From Spirochaetota bacterium (GTDB taxonomy: Bacteria; Spirochaetota; Brachyspiria; Brachyspirales; JACRPF01): 64,000 nucleotides of DNA. The notes below the pieces were generated by a model. The model was not told where the DNA came from. It searched no databases and saw nothing but the letters and a program-made list of their open reading frames with translations. The stretch is from contig JACRPF010000022.1 in the NCBI GenBank assembly GCA_016214035.1, forward strand, positions 124,001 to 188,000. Reading direction: 5' to 3'. Below are positions 44,296 to 53,686 of the stretch, piece after piece (position 1 is the stretch's first letter; every line of letters starts with the position of its first letter). The position numbers were made by a program, and so were the translations under genes.

Positions 44296-44877
44296 ATGAT
44301 CATACCGTTAGAGAAACTCATTGAGTATAAAGGCAACCGCTATGAGCTTGCCCGTGCGATGATAGAACTTGCGCGCAACGGCAAGTCGCTGCTTGCCAAC
44401 GAGGCGAAGCTTAACAAGGGAAAGATCATTCCCGTGACAATCAAGAACATCATCGACGGGAAGATCAAATTCGCCTATCAGCAGGATAACGCCCCCGACG
44501 TAGACCCGCACGCCCCGTTCCTGCACACGGCGGAAGAATATGACGAGACGAAATTCGAGCTTCCCGAGGAGCCCGTTGAAGAGCAGAAACCCGAGGAAAT
44601 CCGCGACGAGAAAGCGGACGACGGCGATGATATGTCGCTGCAGTCGGAAAAATACGACACTGAAGGCGACGAAGAAGACATCGATATCGACGATGAAGAA
44701 GAGATTGATGAAGATCTCGCCGACGAAGACGGTGAAGAAGCCGCTGCAGCAGGCGCGGGTGATGACGCAAAGACTGAAAAGAAGGCCGCCAAAAAAACGA
44801 CTACTGCGGCCGCAAAGAAAAAACCCGCTGCAAAGAAAACCGTGAAGAAAGCCGCGCCGAAAAAGGCGAAAAAATAA
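44296..44877 (+). CDS. rpoZ: RNA polymerase omega subunit with acidic linker and H1-like basic tail
   Basis: A 193-residue protein. The first ~65 residues are an omega subunit (PLEKLIEYKGNRYELARAMIELA), which aids assembly of beta-prime, and the position after gmk supports this. Bacterial omega usually has 60-110 residues. Here two extra parts follow: an acidic region (about 85-160, runs of Asp/Glu such as DEEDIDIDDEEEIDEDLADE) and a Lys/Ala/Thr/Pro tail (about 165-193, with AAKKTTTAAAKKKPAAKK) like the C terminus of histone H1 or bacterial H1-like proteins. Both parts are probably disordered. The basic tail could touch DNA or fold back on the acidic part. Confidence 0.85.
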   Translation: MIIPLEKLIEYKGNRYELARAMIELARNGKSLLANEAKLNKGKIIPVTIKNIIDGKIKFAYQQDNAPDVDPHAPFLHTAEEYDETKFELPEEPVEEQKPEEIRDEKADDGDDMSLQSEKYDTEGDEEDIDIDDEEEIDEDLADEDGEEAAAAGAGDDAKTEKKAAKKTTTAAAKKKPAAKKTVKKAAPKKAKK

Positions 44878-44904
44878 CGGCGGTACGACGCTGTTGCCGT
44901 TGTA

Positions 44905-45840
44905 ATGAAACCCGTTCGCGTTGTATTCGTTGTCGGTCCCACCGCGAGCGGAAAAAGCGATTTTGTCCATAACCTCATCGATACCGTATTCCCGAATGCC
45001 GTTGTCATCGGTGCGGATTCCATGCAGATCTATACGCGCATGCGCATCGGCACGGCGAAACCATCCCCTGAGACAGCGGCCCGGTACCGGTACCGGCTTG
45101 TAGACTGTGTAGACCCCACAATAAATTTTTCCGTTGCCGACTATTTTCACGCCGCGGTGAAGGAGCTTTCCGCGCTCACGGCTCAGCCGGTATTCGTTGT
45201 CGGCGGTACGGGACTGTATGTGCGCGCGCTTAAGTGCGGCATGTTCACGGAAACAGACGACGGAGGCGCGATCCGTTCGCGGCTTGAACAGACTCCGCCC
45301 GATGAACTCCCCGCATTATACGAAAGGCTGCGCACGGTAGACCCTGCCGCAGCACAAACGATATCGCCCGGCGACCGCAGGCGCATCATCCGCGCGCTTG
45401 AGGTATATGAGAAGACCGGCGAGCCGATATCAGTGATGCAGCAGCGGCGAAGCACGCCGGTGCCGCTCACGCATCGGACGGTAGAACTCTGTGTCCCGCG
45501 TTCGACATTGTATGACCGCATCAACCGCCGCGTTCTGTCAATGTTCGGGGCGGGGCTCATCGATGAGGTGAAGTCGCTCATCAGCTACGGAGTAACGGCC
45601 GGCAACACGGCCATGCAGGGCATCGGCTATAAAGAGGTCGTAAGCCATCTCTCCGGAGCGCTTCCGTACGACGAACTTATCACAACCGTGCAGCAGAACA
45701 CGAGACGCTATGCAAAACGCCAGGAAACCTGGTTCAGGCGGGAAGACCCGGTAATCATCGACCCGGAGAACATCATGGAAAAGACCGCGATAATTTCTAA
45801 AATAGCCGCTTTTTTCGGCGGCAGCGACGACGCATTCTGA
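44905..45840 (+). CDS. miaA: tRNA dimethylallyltransferase
   Basis: A 311-residue enzyme that adds a dimethylallyl group to A37 of tRNAs reading UNN codons. The P-loop is GPTASGKSD; DSMQIYTRMRIGTAKP and VVGGTGLYVRAL are signature strands; GIGYKEV and RRYAKRQETWFRRE lie in the tRNA-binding end. It is the third gene of the gmk operon, 27 nt after rpoZ. Confidence 0.95.
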   Translation: MKPVRVVFVVGPTASGKSDFVHNLIDTVFPNAVVIGADSMQIYTRMRIGTAKPSPETAARYRYRLVDCVDPTINFSVADYFHAAVKELSALTAQPVFVVGGTGLYVRALKCGMFTETDDGGAIRSRLEQTPPDELPALYERLRTVDPAAAQTISPGDRRRIIRALEVYEKTGEPISVMQQRRSTPVPLTHRTVELCVPRSTLYDRINRRVLSMFGAGLIDEVKSLISYGVTAGNTAMQGIGYKEVVSHLSGALPYDELITTVQQNTRRYAKRQETWFRREDPVIIDPENIMEKTAIISKIAAFFGGSDDAF

Positions 45841-45862
45841 GCGGGAACGCGCAAAAAGTGGT

Positions 45863-45889
45863 TATAGGAACAGTGTAAAAGTGCGATAA
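45863..45889 (+). promoter_or_regulatory. Possible sigma28-like promoter of fliD
   Basis: TGCGATAA (45882-45889) resembles the FliA -10 box GCCGATAA; 11 nt upstream is TATAGGAA (45863-45870), a weak match to the -35 box. The flgB promoter has the same CGATAAT core. The ATG follows 11 nt later, with no Shine-Dalgarno. Confidence 0.4.
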
Positions 45890-45900
45890 TAGATATATAT

Positions 45901-48090
45901 ATGACAACAAACGCCAATAATATCTATCTTGAGGAAAACTATAAAAAGGCTATCGACGCCGAGGTACAGAAAAAAAGCCAGCCGCTCGAATCCGCCAAGC
46001 AGCGCAAAAAACAGGCGCAGCGCGAGATAGCCGGAAATGAGACGCTCAAGGAAAAACTGAACGCGTTGAACGACGCATCCCGTGAACTCTACGGGTTCCG
46101 CTCGCCGTTCACCATTCTCCGCGGTGCGGGCGAGGGTGTGGGTGAGTATTTTGATGTGACAGCGAATAAAAGCGCCGAACGCACGGCGCATACCGTTGAA
46201 GTGAAAAGCACGGCGCAAAACCAGAAATTCAGTTCACGTCCGTTTCCGCGGAGCGAGATGCTGCCGGCCGGGTCATTCAAGGTGATCGTGGGCGGAACGG
46301 AGAAAAAGGTATCGTTTCGCGGCGGTTCGCTTGCGGCTTTTCAGAAATTCATGGAAAAAGAACTCGGCGATGAGATGAAATGCACGCTGGTGCAGAAGGA
46401 CCGTGAGAATCAGGTAATGGTGTTCGATGTGCTTAAGGCCGGAATTAAAAACCGCTTTTCGATCATTGAAGACCCGGACGGCATTATGAAGTCGTTCGAT
46501 CTTTTCACCGCGCGGCGCAATGTATTCATCGAGCATACGTTCAGTCCGACGAATACCTCGCTTACGCAGGAGAGCCGGACGAATGCGCCGCTGTTCGTGA
46601 ACGATACGCTCGTGCTCGGGCCGCAGGGAAAAAGTTCGCTTGCGCTTTCGCGCGACGTCACGGTCGCATCAGGCCTTGTGATGAACGTATTCATCGCGGT
46701 GCGCGACCTATCAAAGCCGGCTGCCGCGGCCTCCGGTGCAGCGTCAGCCGCGGCTACGAACATGGAGAATAACACCGCTTCGGGCGTATTGTCGTTTGAC
46801 AGGCTTACCGGAGTGACGTTCGGCGACATAACCCTTAATGCCGAGCCGATCATACCGTACGGTGAGTGGGCGCTGCCGAAACCGCCGGCCTCGAACACGA
46901 ATGACGTGTCGACGAACATGCCGGGCCCTCCCGCATCGAATGTCGCGGCCGCCTCGAACACGTTTGATAACGGGCTCATCGGCGTGACCTATGCCGATAC
47001 AAACGGCGGCACGCGCGAGGTGTTCTTTCCGATCACCGGCGCAACCGATAAACTGCAGCGCTATTCGATAGCACTCGACATACTGCCGAAGGATGCGTCG
47101 GTCAAAAAAGTGATATTCAATAACAATAATGCGGACCGCGAAGTCACTTACCGGTCGCTCGTCATCGAGAATCCCCGGCAGGCTGAGACCGTGGCGAAGA
47201 ACTCCATTCAGGAGGCGGAGAACGCGCGTATCGTCATCGACGGCGTTCCCGTAGACAGCGACAAGAACGAATTCGAGAATGTCGTCGCGGGTGTGACCGT
47301 ACGTGTGAAAAAAAAGACCGATGGCCCGAAGACGTTCACGCTTGAGCCGGATCAGGAGCTCGTTGTCGGCAAGATAGTGGATTTTATCAAGAAATATAAC
47401 GCCGCGCTTACGCACCTGAACAACGCGGTAGCCATTCCGCCGGCCGAGAAGGATCTTTCGGGTATCGACGATTTGAAGCATTCGGATCTCAGGGATATGG
47501 CGACACGGTTCGGTGTGGAATTCGACGATGACACCACCGACAATGAACTCCGCAGGCGCATACAGCTGCGCGGTGTGTTCAACGGAGCATTCTCGATCAA
47601 CAGTCTCCGTCAGAAGATGCGGGATATCGTCATCGTGAGCTACCCCACACGCTTCGGGGAATCACTTTCACTGCTCGCGCAGGTGGGCATCTCGAGCGGC
47701 AAAATAGGGTCGAAGTGGGATGATGTGCGCAGCGGTTATCTTGCGATAGAGGAAAAGGTCTTTCTTGAGAAGCTCGAGAAATATGTCGACGGCATCGGGG
47801 ACCTCTTCGGCAGCGACGCGGAGGGAAATGACGGCACTATCGATAATGGTGTGGGATTCAGGATGTCCGATCTCGTCGCTTCATACACGAAAAGCCGCGG
47901 TATCATCGACTCATCGCTTGCGCTTGCGAAGGACAAGGTCAAGGCGGAAGACCTGAAGATAACGAAAGAAGAGGAACTCCTCGGTGAATTCCGAAAGAAG
48001 CGCGAAATGGATTACGGCAAAATGATGAGCGAGATGAAGAAGTCGCAGCGGATGCAGCGGCAGTTCAACATGCAGCAGAAAAATGAGTGA
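45901..48090 (+). CDS. fliD: Flagellar filament capping protein FliD
   Basis: A 729-residue protein, longer than most FliD proteins. The N-terminal region shows the capping-protein pattern (ELYGFRSPFTILRGAG, FDVTANKSAERTAHTVEVKS), with the D0/D1 helices at both ends. The C-terminal end is a long charged helix (EFRKKREMDYGKMMSEMKKSQRMQRQ). In between, Ala/Asn/Pro-rich loops (for example PPASNTNDVSTN) extend the central domain. FliD caps the growing filament, which in spirochaetes lies in the periplasm. It is separated from flgB by 7 kb and converges with lemA. Confidence 0.85.
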   Translation: MTTNANNIYLEENYKKAIDAEVQKKSQPLESAKQRKKQAQREIAGNETLKEKLNALNDASRELYGFRSPFTILRGAGEGVGEYFDVTANKSAERTAHTVEVKSTAQNQKFSSRPFPRSEMLPAGSFKVIVGGTEKKVSFRGGSLAAFQKFMEKELGDEMKCTLVQKDRENQVMVFDVLKAGIKNRFSIIEDPDGIMKSFDLFTARRNVFIEHTFSPTNTSLTQESRTNAPLFVNDTLVLGPQGKSSLALSRDVTVASGLVMNVFIAVRDLSKPAAAASGAASAAATNMENNTASGVLSFDRLTGVTFGDITLNAEPIIPYGEWALPKPPASNTNDVSTNMPGPPASNVAAASNTFDNGLIGVTYADTNGGTREVFFPITGATDKLQRYSIALDILPKDASVKKVIFNNNNADREVTYRSLVIENPRQAETVAKNSIQEAENARIVIDGVPVDSDKNEFENVVAGVTVRVKKKTDGPKTFTLEPDQELVVGKIVDFIKKYNAALTHLNNAVAIPPAEKDLSGIDDLKHSDLRDMATRFGVEFDDDTTDNELRRRIQLRGVFNGAFSINSLRQKMRDIVIVSYPTRFGESLSLLAQVGISSGKIGSKWDDVRSGYLAIEEKVFLEKLEKYVDGIGDLFGSDAEGNDGTIDNGVGFRMSDLVASYTKSRGIIDSSLALAKDKVKAEDLKITKEEELLGEFRKKREMDYGKMMSEMKKSQRMQRQFNMQQKNE

Positions 48091-48098
48091 ACGATTGA

Positions 48099-48707
48099 TC
48101 AGTCGAAACGCACGGTGACAGGCCGTTTGGCGTCCGGTGTCGCCACGAAGACCGGCTTAGCGAAACGCCCCATGAACCCCGCGATGATGTTCGACGGTAC
48201 GCGCGTGACCTTATTGTTATACTCCGTTGCGACCGCATTGTAGTTCGCGATCGCTTTCACGACCTCCCGGTCCGCCTCGCGCAAATCGTTTTTGATAGCC
48301 TGATATACTTCGCCTTTTCTGAAATCGGTGAATTTCTCTACGGCGATGCTCACCCGGCGCAGCGCATACCCCAGTTCGTTCTGGCGTTCCTGGTACATCG
48401 ACAGCGACGCGGGTTTCACCAGCGTATTCATGTCGAGGGATATGCTCATGACATTTGACTGGGCGGTGACGAGCTGCTGGAGCGGTTCCTTCTCAAGCTT
48501 GGCGCAGGAACGGAATCCGCCGATGGAAGCACCGGCCAAATCGGCGCGGTGACGGTATGCCTCGGTCAATGCGGTAAAGCGCTTGTCAACCGATTCCTCG
48601 AGCGTGATGATGCTTTCATGGGTTGCGATACCCCAGACGACCGCTATGAGCACGCCGAAAACGAGCAGTACGATGCCCGTCAGGAGTGCGACAAACCAGC
48701 CTTTCAC
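48099..48707 (-). CDS. LemA family protein
   Basis: A 202-residue protein with one N-terminal membrane helix (about 5-28) followed by a helical bundle. Family features include the ALTEAYRHRADLAGA segment, KAIANYNAVATEYNNKV and the end region ARFAKP-like (GRFAKPVF). The function of LemA is not settled; the domain lies outside or at the membrane. The start is GTG at 48707, 3 nt after the stop of the TPR lipoprotein gene, so the two are coupled. Confidence 0.9.
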   Translation of the reverse strand: MKGWFVALLTGIVLLVFGVLIAVVWGIATHESIITLEESVDKRFTALTEAYRHRADLAGASIGGFRSCAKLEKEPLQQLVTAQSNVMSISLDMNTLVKPASLSMYQERQNELGYALRRVSIAVEKFTDFRKGEVYQAIKNDLREADREVVKAIANYNAVATEYNNKVTRVPSNIIAGFMGRFAKPVFVATPDAKRPVTVRFD

Positions 48708-48710
48708 AAC

Positions 48711-49244
48711 TTACTCGATGCCGGCGTCCATCCGCTTGATATCGGCTTCGAGTTTATCGTAATGTTTGGCGATGTAACTGTTGCTCGGATGCAGCGCAAG
48801 ACCTTCGTCCCATATTTTTTTTGCGCGCATGAGGAAGTTCTTTTTTTTATCCACATCTGTCGTGCGGTTGACCATGTAGTAATACAGCGAACCGAAATTA
48901 TAATACGCCTTCATGTAGGTCTCGACATCCTCTTCGGGATGGCTCTTGAAATATTCCAGTGATTCCTCGTAAAATCTTTTCGCCGCGATGCGGTCGCCTG
49001 CCTCTTTCTCCGTGCAGTATCCGAGGCGGAACAGAAGCGTACCGGTGCGGATGCCGCTGCTGTATGCTTTCTGGAGCGGCCGGTATGCGGCGCTGTATTC
49101 CTTCTGTTCGTAAAGTTCAAACCCTTTCTTCATGCTTTCGCCGCCCTTGGCGAGCGCTTCCTCGCGGCTGGCGGGGATGCAGGACGTCATGAACATGAGC
49201 AGCAGCGTGAGCGGCAGTATGTGTGCAATGATACGAAGCGGCAT
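48711..49244 (-). CDS. TPR-containing lipoprotein
   Basis: A 177-residue predicted lipoprotein; the signal peptide ends in FMTSC. The mature part is all helical with TPR-like pairs (GFELYEQKEYSAAYRPLQKAY; AAKRFYEESLEYFKSHP; YYNFGSLYYYMVNR). TPR lipoproteins act as scaffolds in envelope complexes. A strong GAGGAGG precedes the ATG. It is cotranscribed with the LemA gene. Confidence 0.82.
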   Translation of the reverse strand: MPLRIIAHILPLTLLLMFMTSCIPASREEALAKGGESMKKGFELYEQKEYSAAYRPLQKAYSSGIRTGTLLFRLGYCTEKEAGDRIAAKRFYEESLEYFKSHPEEDVETYMKAYYNFGSLYYYMVNRTTDVDKKKNFLMRAKKIWDEGLALHPSNSYIAKHYDKLEADIKRMDAGIE

Positions 49245-49357
49245 CAGAATCCTCCTCGCGGTGGGTTCTTACATGGTATCATTTGCGGACGAAAAAAACA
49301 AGGCGACGCGGCACAAGCGCATCTTGTATTCCGCGTCATCCGGCATGTAATAGGCAT

Positions 49358-50203
49358 ATGAGTATGACCGGCGGCAGGAACAGAAACAGCATCGGCCTCT
49401 ATTCCGAGGATATGACATTCGGGACAGAGCATCCGTTTCGTCTTTATGTGCGCGTCACGCCGCCGGGTGCACGCGAAGTGCGGGCGCATTTTCATCCGTC
49501 CGCGGAGATTGTGTATTTTTTTGATGCAAAAGGCGCCGTGACCATCGACGGTGTACGGTACCGCTATGCGCAGGGAAGGCTCATCGTCATCCGGCCGTAT
49601 GCACTGCACGCGTATCGTTTCGACAGCGTCCGTCAGAAACATATCATCCTGCGGGTCGACGCGCGTGCGGCGTCCGATCTGTTCCATAATTCCCTGCTTG
49701 AACAGATCGTACGCCCGTTCTTCGCGCGGCTGTATACGCTCGATCCCGTTCAGCGTATCGATCGTGACGGCGTCAAACGCATCATCGCACTGGACGACTC
49801 GTCGCCGACAGCGCGCATCGGATCGCTCCTGTCGCTTGAGCCGCTGTTCACGTCGTTCCGTCAGGGCACACAGCCCATGGATACGTTTGACGCGGTGAAG
49901 GTGATGGATTATCTTGAATCGCACTACGCGGAAAAAGTGACGCTGACCGGCATCGCCGAAACCATCGGCGAGCATCCGTCCACACTGTCGCGCCATTTTT
50001 CATCGGCGTATCCCGGCGGGTTTCCGGAGTTCCTCGCGCGTATACGCGTCGGCAAGGCGAAAGAACTGCTTGCGCACACCGGAAAACAGGTGAGCGATGT
50101 GGCCTATTCGGTGGGGTTTGCCGACGCCGCGCATTTCACCAAGACGTTCAGGAAATATACGGGCGTACTTCCGCGTGATTACCGGAAGGGAGCTCAACGG
50201 TGA
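49358..50203 (+). CDS. AraC family transcriptional regulator
   Basis: A 281-residue regulator with cupin (AHFHPSAEIVYFFDAKG; IVIRPYALHAYRF) and AraC DNA-binding domain (VTLTGIAETIGEHPSTLSRHF; VSDVAYSVGFADAAHFTKTFRKYTG; PRDYRKG). The open frame begins at 49283, but that part reads like non-coding sequence. I take the ATG at 49358, just below a weak TTGTAT-17-TAATAG promoter (49325-49353), which would make this mRNA leaderless too. It converges with the hybrid kinase gene. Confidence 0.85.
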   Translation: MSMTGGRNRNSIGLYSEDMTFGTEHPFRLYVRVTPPGAREVRAHFHPSAEIVYFFDAKGAVTIDGVRYRYAQGRLIVIRPYALHAYRFDSVRQKHIILRVDARAASDLFHNSLLEQIVRPFFARLYTLDPVQRIDRDGVKRIIALDDSSPTARIGSLLSLEPLFTSFRQGTQPMDTFDAVKVMDYLESHYAEKVTLTGIAETIGEHPSTLSRHFSSAYPGGFPEFLARIRVGKAKELLAHTGKQVSDVAYSVGFADAAHFTKTFRKYTGVLPRDYRKGAQR

Positions 50204-50213
50204 ACGGCATTTA

Positions 50214-53200
50214 TTATTTTTTATGCGCGCGGTATATTTCCAGCATATCGGAGATGACGAACGGTTTCTGAAGGCCGCCGGAAAAATGAAAGGCCGCCGG
50301 ATTTGACAGCACCGGGTCATCGGCATATCCGCTCATGACGAACACCGGAAGCATTGGATGCGTTTTTCGTATTTCGCAAACGGTTTCAATGCCGCCCATG
50401 CCGCCGGCGACTGTAAAGTCAAGGAATACGGCGTCGAACATGTGCCCCGCCGCCTGCGCGCGGGCGATGCATGCAAGCGCCTCGCGTCCGTCGCCGGCCG
50501 TGACAACCGTACAATTGAGGGCCTTAAGGCTTTCCATAAGATCAGTGCGGATGTCTTTGTCATCATCCATAATAAGAAAATATCCGGAGATCTGTTCCTG
50601 TGCATTCATGGTGTCAGTCGCGGCGAGGGGCTTCCGGGATGCGGGCAGTAGTATATGGAACGTGCTGCCTTTGCCGGGTTCCGATTCGACGGTGATAAGC
50701 CCGTCATGCTTGCGTATGATTGAATAGCTTGTCGTAAGTCCGAGTCCGTTGCCCTGTTCTTTGGTCGTGAAGAACGGATCAAAGATGCGGTTCTTTATTC
50801 CGGCGGGAATTCCTGCTCCGTGATCTTTGATTGACAGGCGCACATACGCGCCGGCTGGAAGCTGGGCGATGAATCCAGCAGAAAGCATTTCATTTCCCGC
50901 GGTCACCGATATGGTGCCGCCCGCGGGCATGGCCTGTTTCGCGTTGATGACGATATTGTCGATGACCTGACCAATCTGCGCTTCGTCGAAATCGCAGGTC
51001 CACAGGTCCGCGGCGACCGTGAATGTACACGACACGTTCGATCCGCTCAGCGCAAAAAGCACGTTGTCGCGGATGATCGGTTCAAGTCTGCCGGTCTTTC
51101 GTATCGGCGCTCCGCCCTTGGCAAAGGTAAGGAGCTGCTGCGTGAGGCCTTTCGCGCGTGAGAACCGCGTCATCGCTTTATCAAGATACGCGGTTACGGG
51201 GGAGTCCGCCTGCGCCCGCATGCGCGCGAGATCGATGTTCAGCGACAGACCGGTCAGGAGATTATTGAAGTCGTGCGCAATGCCGCCGGCAAGCACGCCG
51301 AGCGCGTCGAGTTTCTGCATGCGCTGCAGATTGTCGAGCATCTCCTGTTTTTCGGTCATGTCGCGGAAGACGAGAACGACACCGATGGTCGTGTTCTTGG
51401 AATCCCTGATCGGTGCGCCGCTGTCGGCGATGAGGCGTTCGCGTCCGTCGCGTGCGATGAGGAGCGTGTTGTCGGCGAGCTCGACGATGCCGCCCGACGC
51501 GAGCACTTTTTCCACGGGGTTTGAACGCCGTTCGCGGGTGTTTTTGTCAACGATGGTAAATACCTCGGTGAGCGGCAGCTCCCGCGCATCATGCTGCATC
51601 CAGCCGGTGAGCTCCTCGGCAACCTTGTTCATGGAAAGAATCGCGCCCCGGGTGTCGGTGGTTATCACCCCGTCGCCGATACTGCGAAGCGTGATAGCGA
51701 GCCGTTCCTTTTCAGCGGCGACGGCATCCTCCGCGAGTTTACGATCGGTGATGTCTATCGTGTAACCAGCCAGATACCGCGGCTTTCCGTCGATGTGTAT
51801 GGGGAATTTAATCGTCGTATAAAAACGGCCGTTCAGTTCTTCATCAAGCGTAATCTGCTTTCCTTCAGCAAGTACGCGCATGTCATCAGCGACGATCTTT
51901 TTGGCGAATTCGGACGGGAACAGATCGTACATAGTCTTCCCGAGCAGTTCATGCATCGGTTTTCCAATGAGGCGCTCATAATTACTGCTCAAGCGCAGCG
52001 ATCTGATGGCGTCATCCTTGAAAAATACGTAGATGGGGCTGTTGTCCATGAACCGCCGGAATATCTCCTCGGTTTCACTGCGCGCGGCATCGGCGCGAAG
52101 GCGCATCAGGGTGCCGCCGATCTGAAGCGCAATGGTTTCAAGAACACCGCGCGTTGCGTCCGAGATGGAATCATGCGTATGTGATGCAAGATTCAGTACG
52201 GCGATCATTTTACCCTTGCTCATAATGGGTATTATCGCTATTGCACGAATTCCCTCGCGACGCTCCACCGTGTCGGCGTGCGGATTGACCTCGGTATAGT
52301 TGCCGTAGAGCGCACGGCCTTTCGCGATGAGTTCGACCCGCGACGATGCGCCGGGATAATACGAAACGTGTTCGATGAATTCCTTCGACAATCCGCGATG
52401 AACAATCAGGCTGAGCGAGCCGTCTGAGGGGTCGGCCAGATACATACCGCCGGCATCAATATAGTCCAGCCGGAGCACGGTGTCTATTATCGTGTCAAAT
52501 CCCTGACGGATATCATCGCACGCATTGAGCTCGAGGATGAGTTCATACTGCATGCGCTGCAGTTCTTCCCGCCGGACGCGGTCGGTGATATCCGTCTCAA
52601 GCCCGTCCCAGACAGTGCCGTGACCCTGCTCGGTACGGGGAACCGATACGAATTGATGCCAGCGTATCTCTCCGGAAGGCATCTGCATCCGTACCGCGCC
52701 CTCGAATTTAGTCCTGGCGTCTATCGCATGCTGCTCTCTTTTCATGAACTCGGCGCGATCCGATTCCAGCATCTGGCTGTAGATAAGCGACGGGTTCTTC
52801 ACCACTTCGTCATACGGCAGTCCGTGCAGTTTTTCTACGGCCGGACTCAGGTAGGTAAATCTCCGCAACGCGCCGTCTTCGCCGGTGCTGATCTGATACA
52901 CCATGCCGTCCGCGATGTTCTCATTGAGATTTTTCAATTGGTCGGTTAACTGCTGCAGTGATGCGTTTGCGTCCTGCAGTTCCTGGGTACGCTCGCGCAC
53001 CGCTTTTTTCAGATCTTCCTTGCTCTGCTGCAGGGCATCCTGCGCCTGTCTGCGCTCAGTGATGTCCCGCGAGATAAAGAGCATTTTATCGCCCAGGAAA
53101 TTGCCCGTTGTCTCCAGATGCCGCCACTCGCCCGAAGCCGACTTGAACCGGTATTGAAAATACTCGCTGATGTCTTCGTCATTTTTGTTGATGGCCTTTT

Positions 53201-53528
53201 TCCCCGAAGGAGTGATGTAACGCCTAAGAGTTTTCAGCAGGCTCACTCTGTCGTCCGGATGGATCAGATCGACCGCCGCTTTGCCGAGCAGGTCCTCCGG
53301 CGCATAGCCGAGCGTTTTCGTGTTCGACGGGCTCACGTAGATATAGTGTCCCGTCAAATCCGTCATGCAGACCATGTCGTGCGTCCGTTCGACCACGAGC
53401 CGGTATTTCAGAAGTTCCTCACGAAGGAGTTTCCGGTCCCTGCCGTCAAGACGGGAGAGAAGTTCTTCCAATGCCGGATCCATCCCGCTTCCCGATGCCG
53501 CGGGAACTTTTTTTCTTTTATTGAACAT
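50214..53528 (-). CDS. Hybrid sensor histidine kinase with PAS, GAF and receiver domains
   Basis: A 1104-residue soluble protein. Order: PAS (about 45-160), a coiled-coil linker, PAS (about 205-325), GAF (about 340-490), PAS (about 500-620), PAS (about 630-745), HisKA-like with H752 in GGIAHDFNNLL, HATPase (NIVINAKQAM; IKDHGAGIP; GLGLTTSYSI), then a receiver with D1037 in AVFLDF and Lys in LQKPF. There is no membrane helix, so it senses something in the cytoplasm. The receiver has no output domain, so phosphate must pass to a partner not seen nearby. The frame opens at 53552; the ATG at 53528 fits the promoter. Confidence 0.92.
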   Translation of the reverse strand: MFNKRKKVPAASGSGMDPALEELLSRLDGRDRKLLREELLKYRLVVERTHDMVCMTDLTGHYIYVSPSNTKTLGYAPEDLLGKAAVDLIHPDDRVSLLKTLRRYITPSGKKAINKNDEDISEYFQYRFKSASGEWRHLETTGNFLGDKMLFISRDITERRQAQDALQQSKEDLKKAVRERTQELQDANASLQQLTDQLKNLNENIADGMVYQISTGEDGALRRFTYLSPAVEKLHGLPYDEVVKNPSLIYSQMLESDRAEFMKREQHAIDARTKFEGAVRMQMPSGEIRWHQFVSVPRTEQGHGTVWDGLETDITDRVRREELQRMQYELILELNACDDIRQGFDTIIDTVLRLDYIDAGGMYLADPSDGSLSLIVHRGLSKEFIEHVSYYPGASSRVELIAKGRALYGNYTEVNPHADTVERREGIRAIAIIPIMSKGKMIAVLNLASHTHDSISDATRGVLETIALQIGGTLMRLRADAARSETEEIFRRFMDNSPIYVFFKDDAIRSLRLSSNYERLIGKPMHELLGKTMYDLFPSEFAKKIVADDMRVLAEGKQITLDEELNGRFYTTIKFPIHIDGKPRYLAGYTIDITDRKLAEDAVAAEKERLAITLRSIGDGVITTDTRGAILSMNKVAEELTGWMQHDARELPLTEVFTIVDKNTRERRSNPVEKVLASGGIVELADNTLLIARDGRERLIADSGAPIRDSKNTTIGVVLVFRDMTEKQEMLDNLQRMQKLDALGVLAGGIAHDFNNLLTGLSLNIDLARMRAQADSPVTAYLDKAMTRFSRAKGLTQQLLTFAKGGAPIRKTGRLEPIIRDNVLFALSGSNVSCTFTVAADLWTCDFDEAQIGQVIDNIVINAKQAMPAGGTISVTAGNEMLSAGFIAQLPAGAYVRLSIKDHGAGIPAGIKNRIFDPFFTTKEQGNGLGLTTSYSIIRKHDGLITVESEPGKGSTFHILLPASRKPLAATDTMNAQEQISGYFLIMDDDKDIRTDLMESLKALNCTVVTAGDGREALACIARAQAAGHMFDAVFLDFTVAGGMGGIETVCEIRKTHPMLPVFVMSGYADDPVLSNPAAFHFSGGLQKPFVISDMLEIYRAHKK

Positions 53529-53535
53529 AACCCGA

Positions 53536-53563
53536 AGTATATTCCTCACCATCCATACGTCAA
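53536..53563 (-). promoter_or_regulatory. Promoter of the hybrid kinase gene; leaderless
   Basis: Minus strand: TTGACG (53563-53558), 16-nt spacer, TATACT (53541-53536), seven bases, then ATG (53528). Confidence 0.7.
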
Positions 53564-53686
53564 GGATACCTGCAGCTTATACGCTTGACCCGGGCGTGCA
53601 ATAAAAGACTATTTTTCCGATGTCGCGCCACTGTTATTTTTACCCGATCGGGGTACCTTATCACTATCAAACATTGAGGTAGTAGT

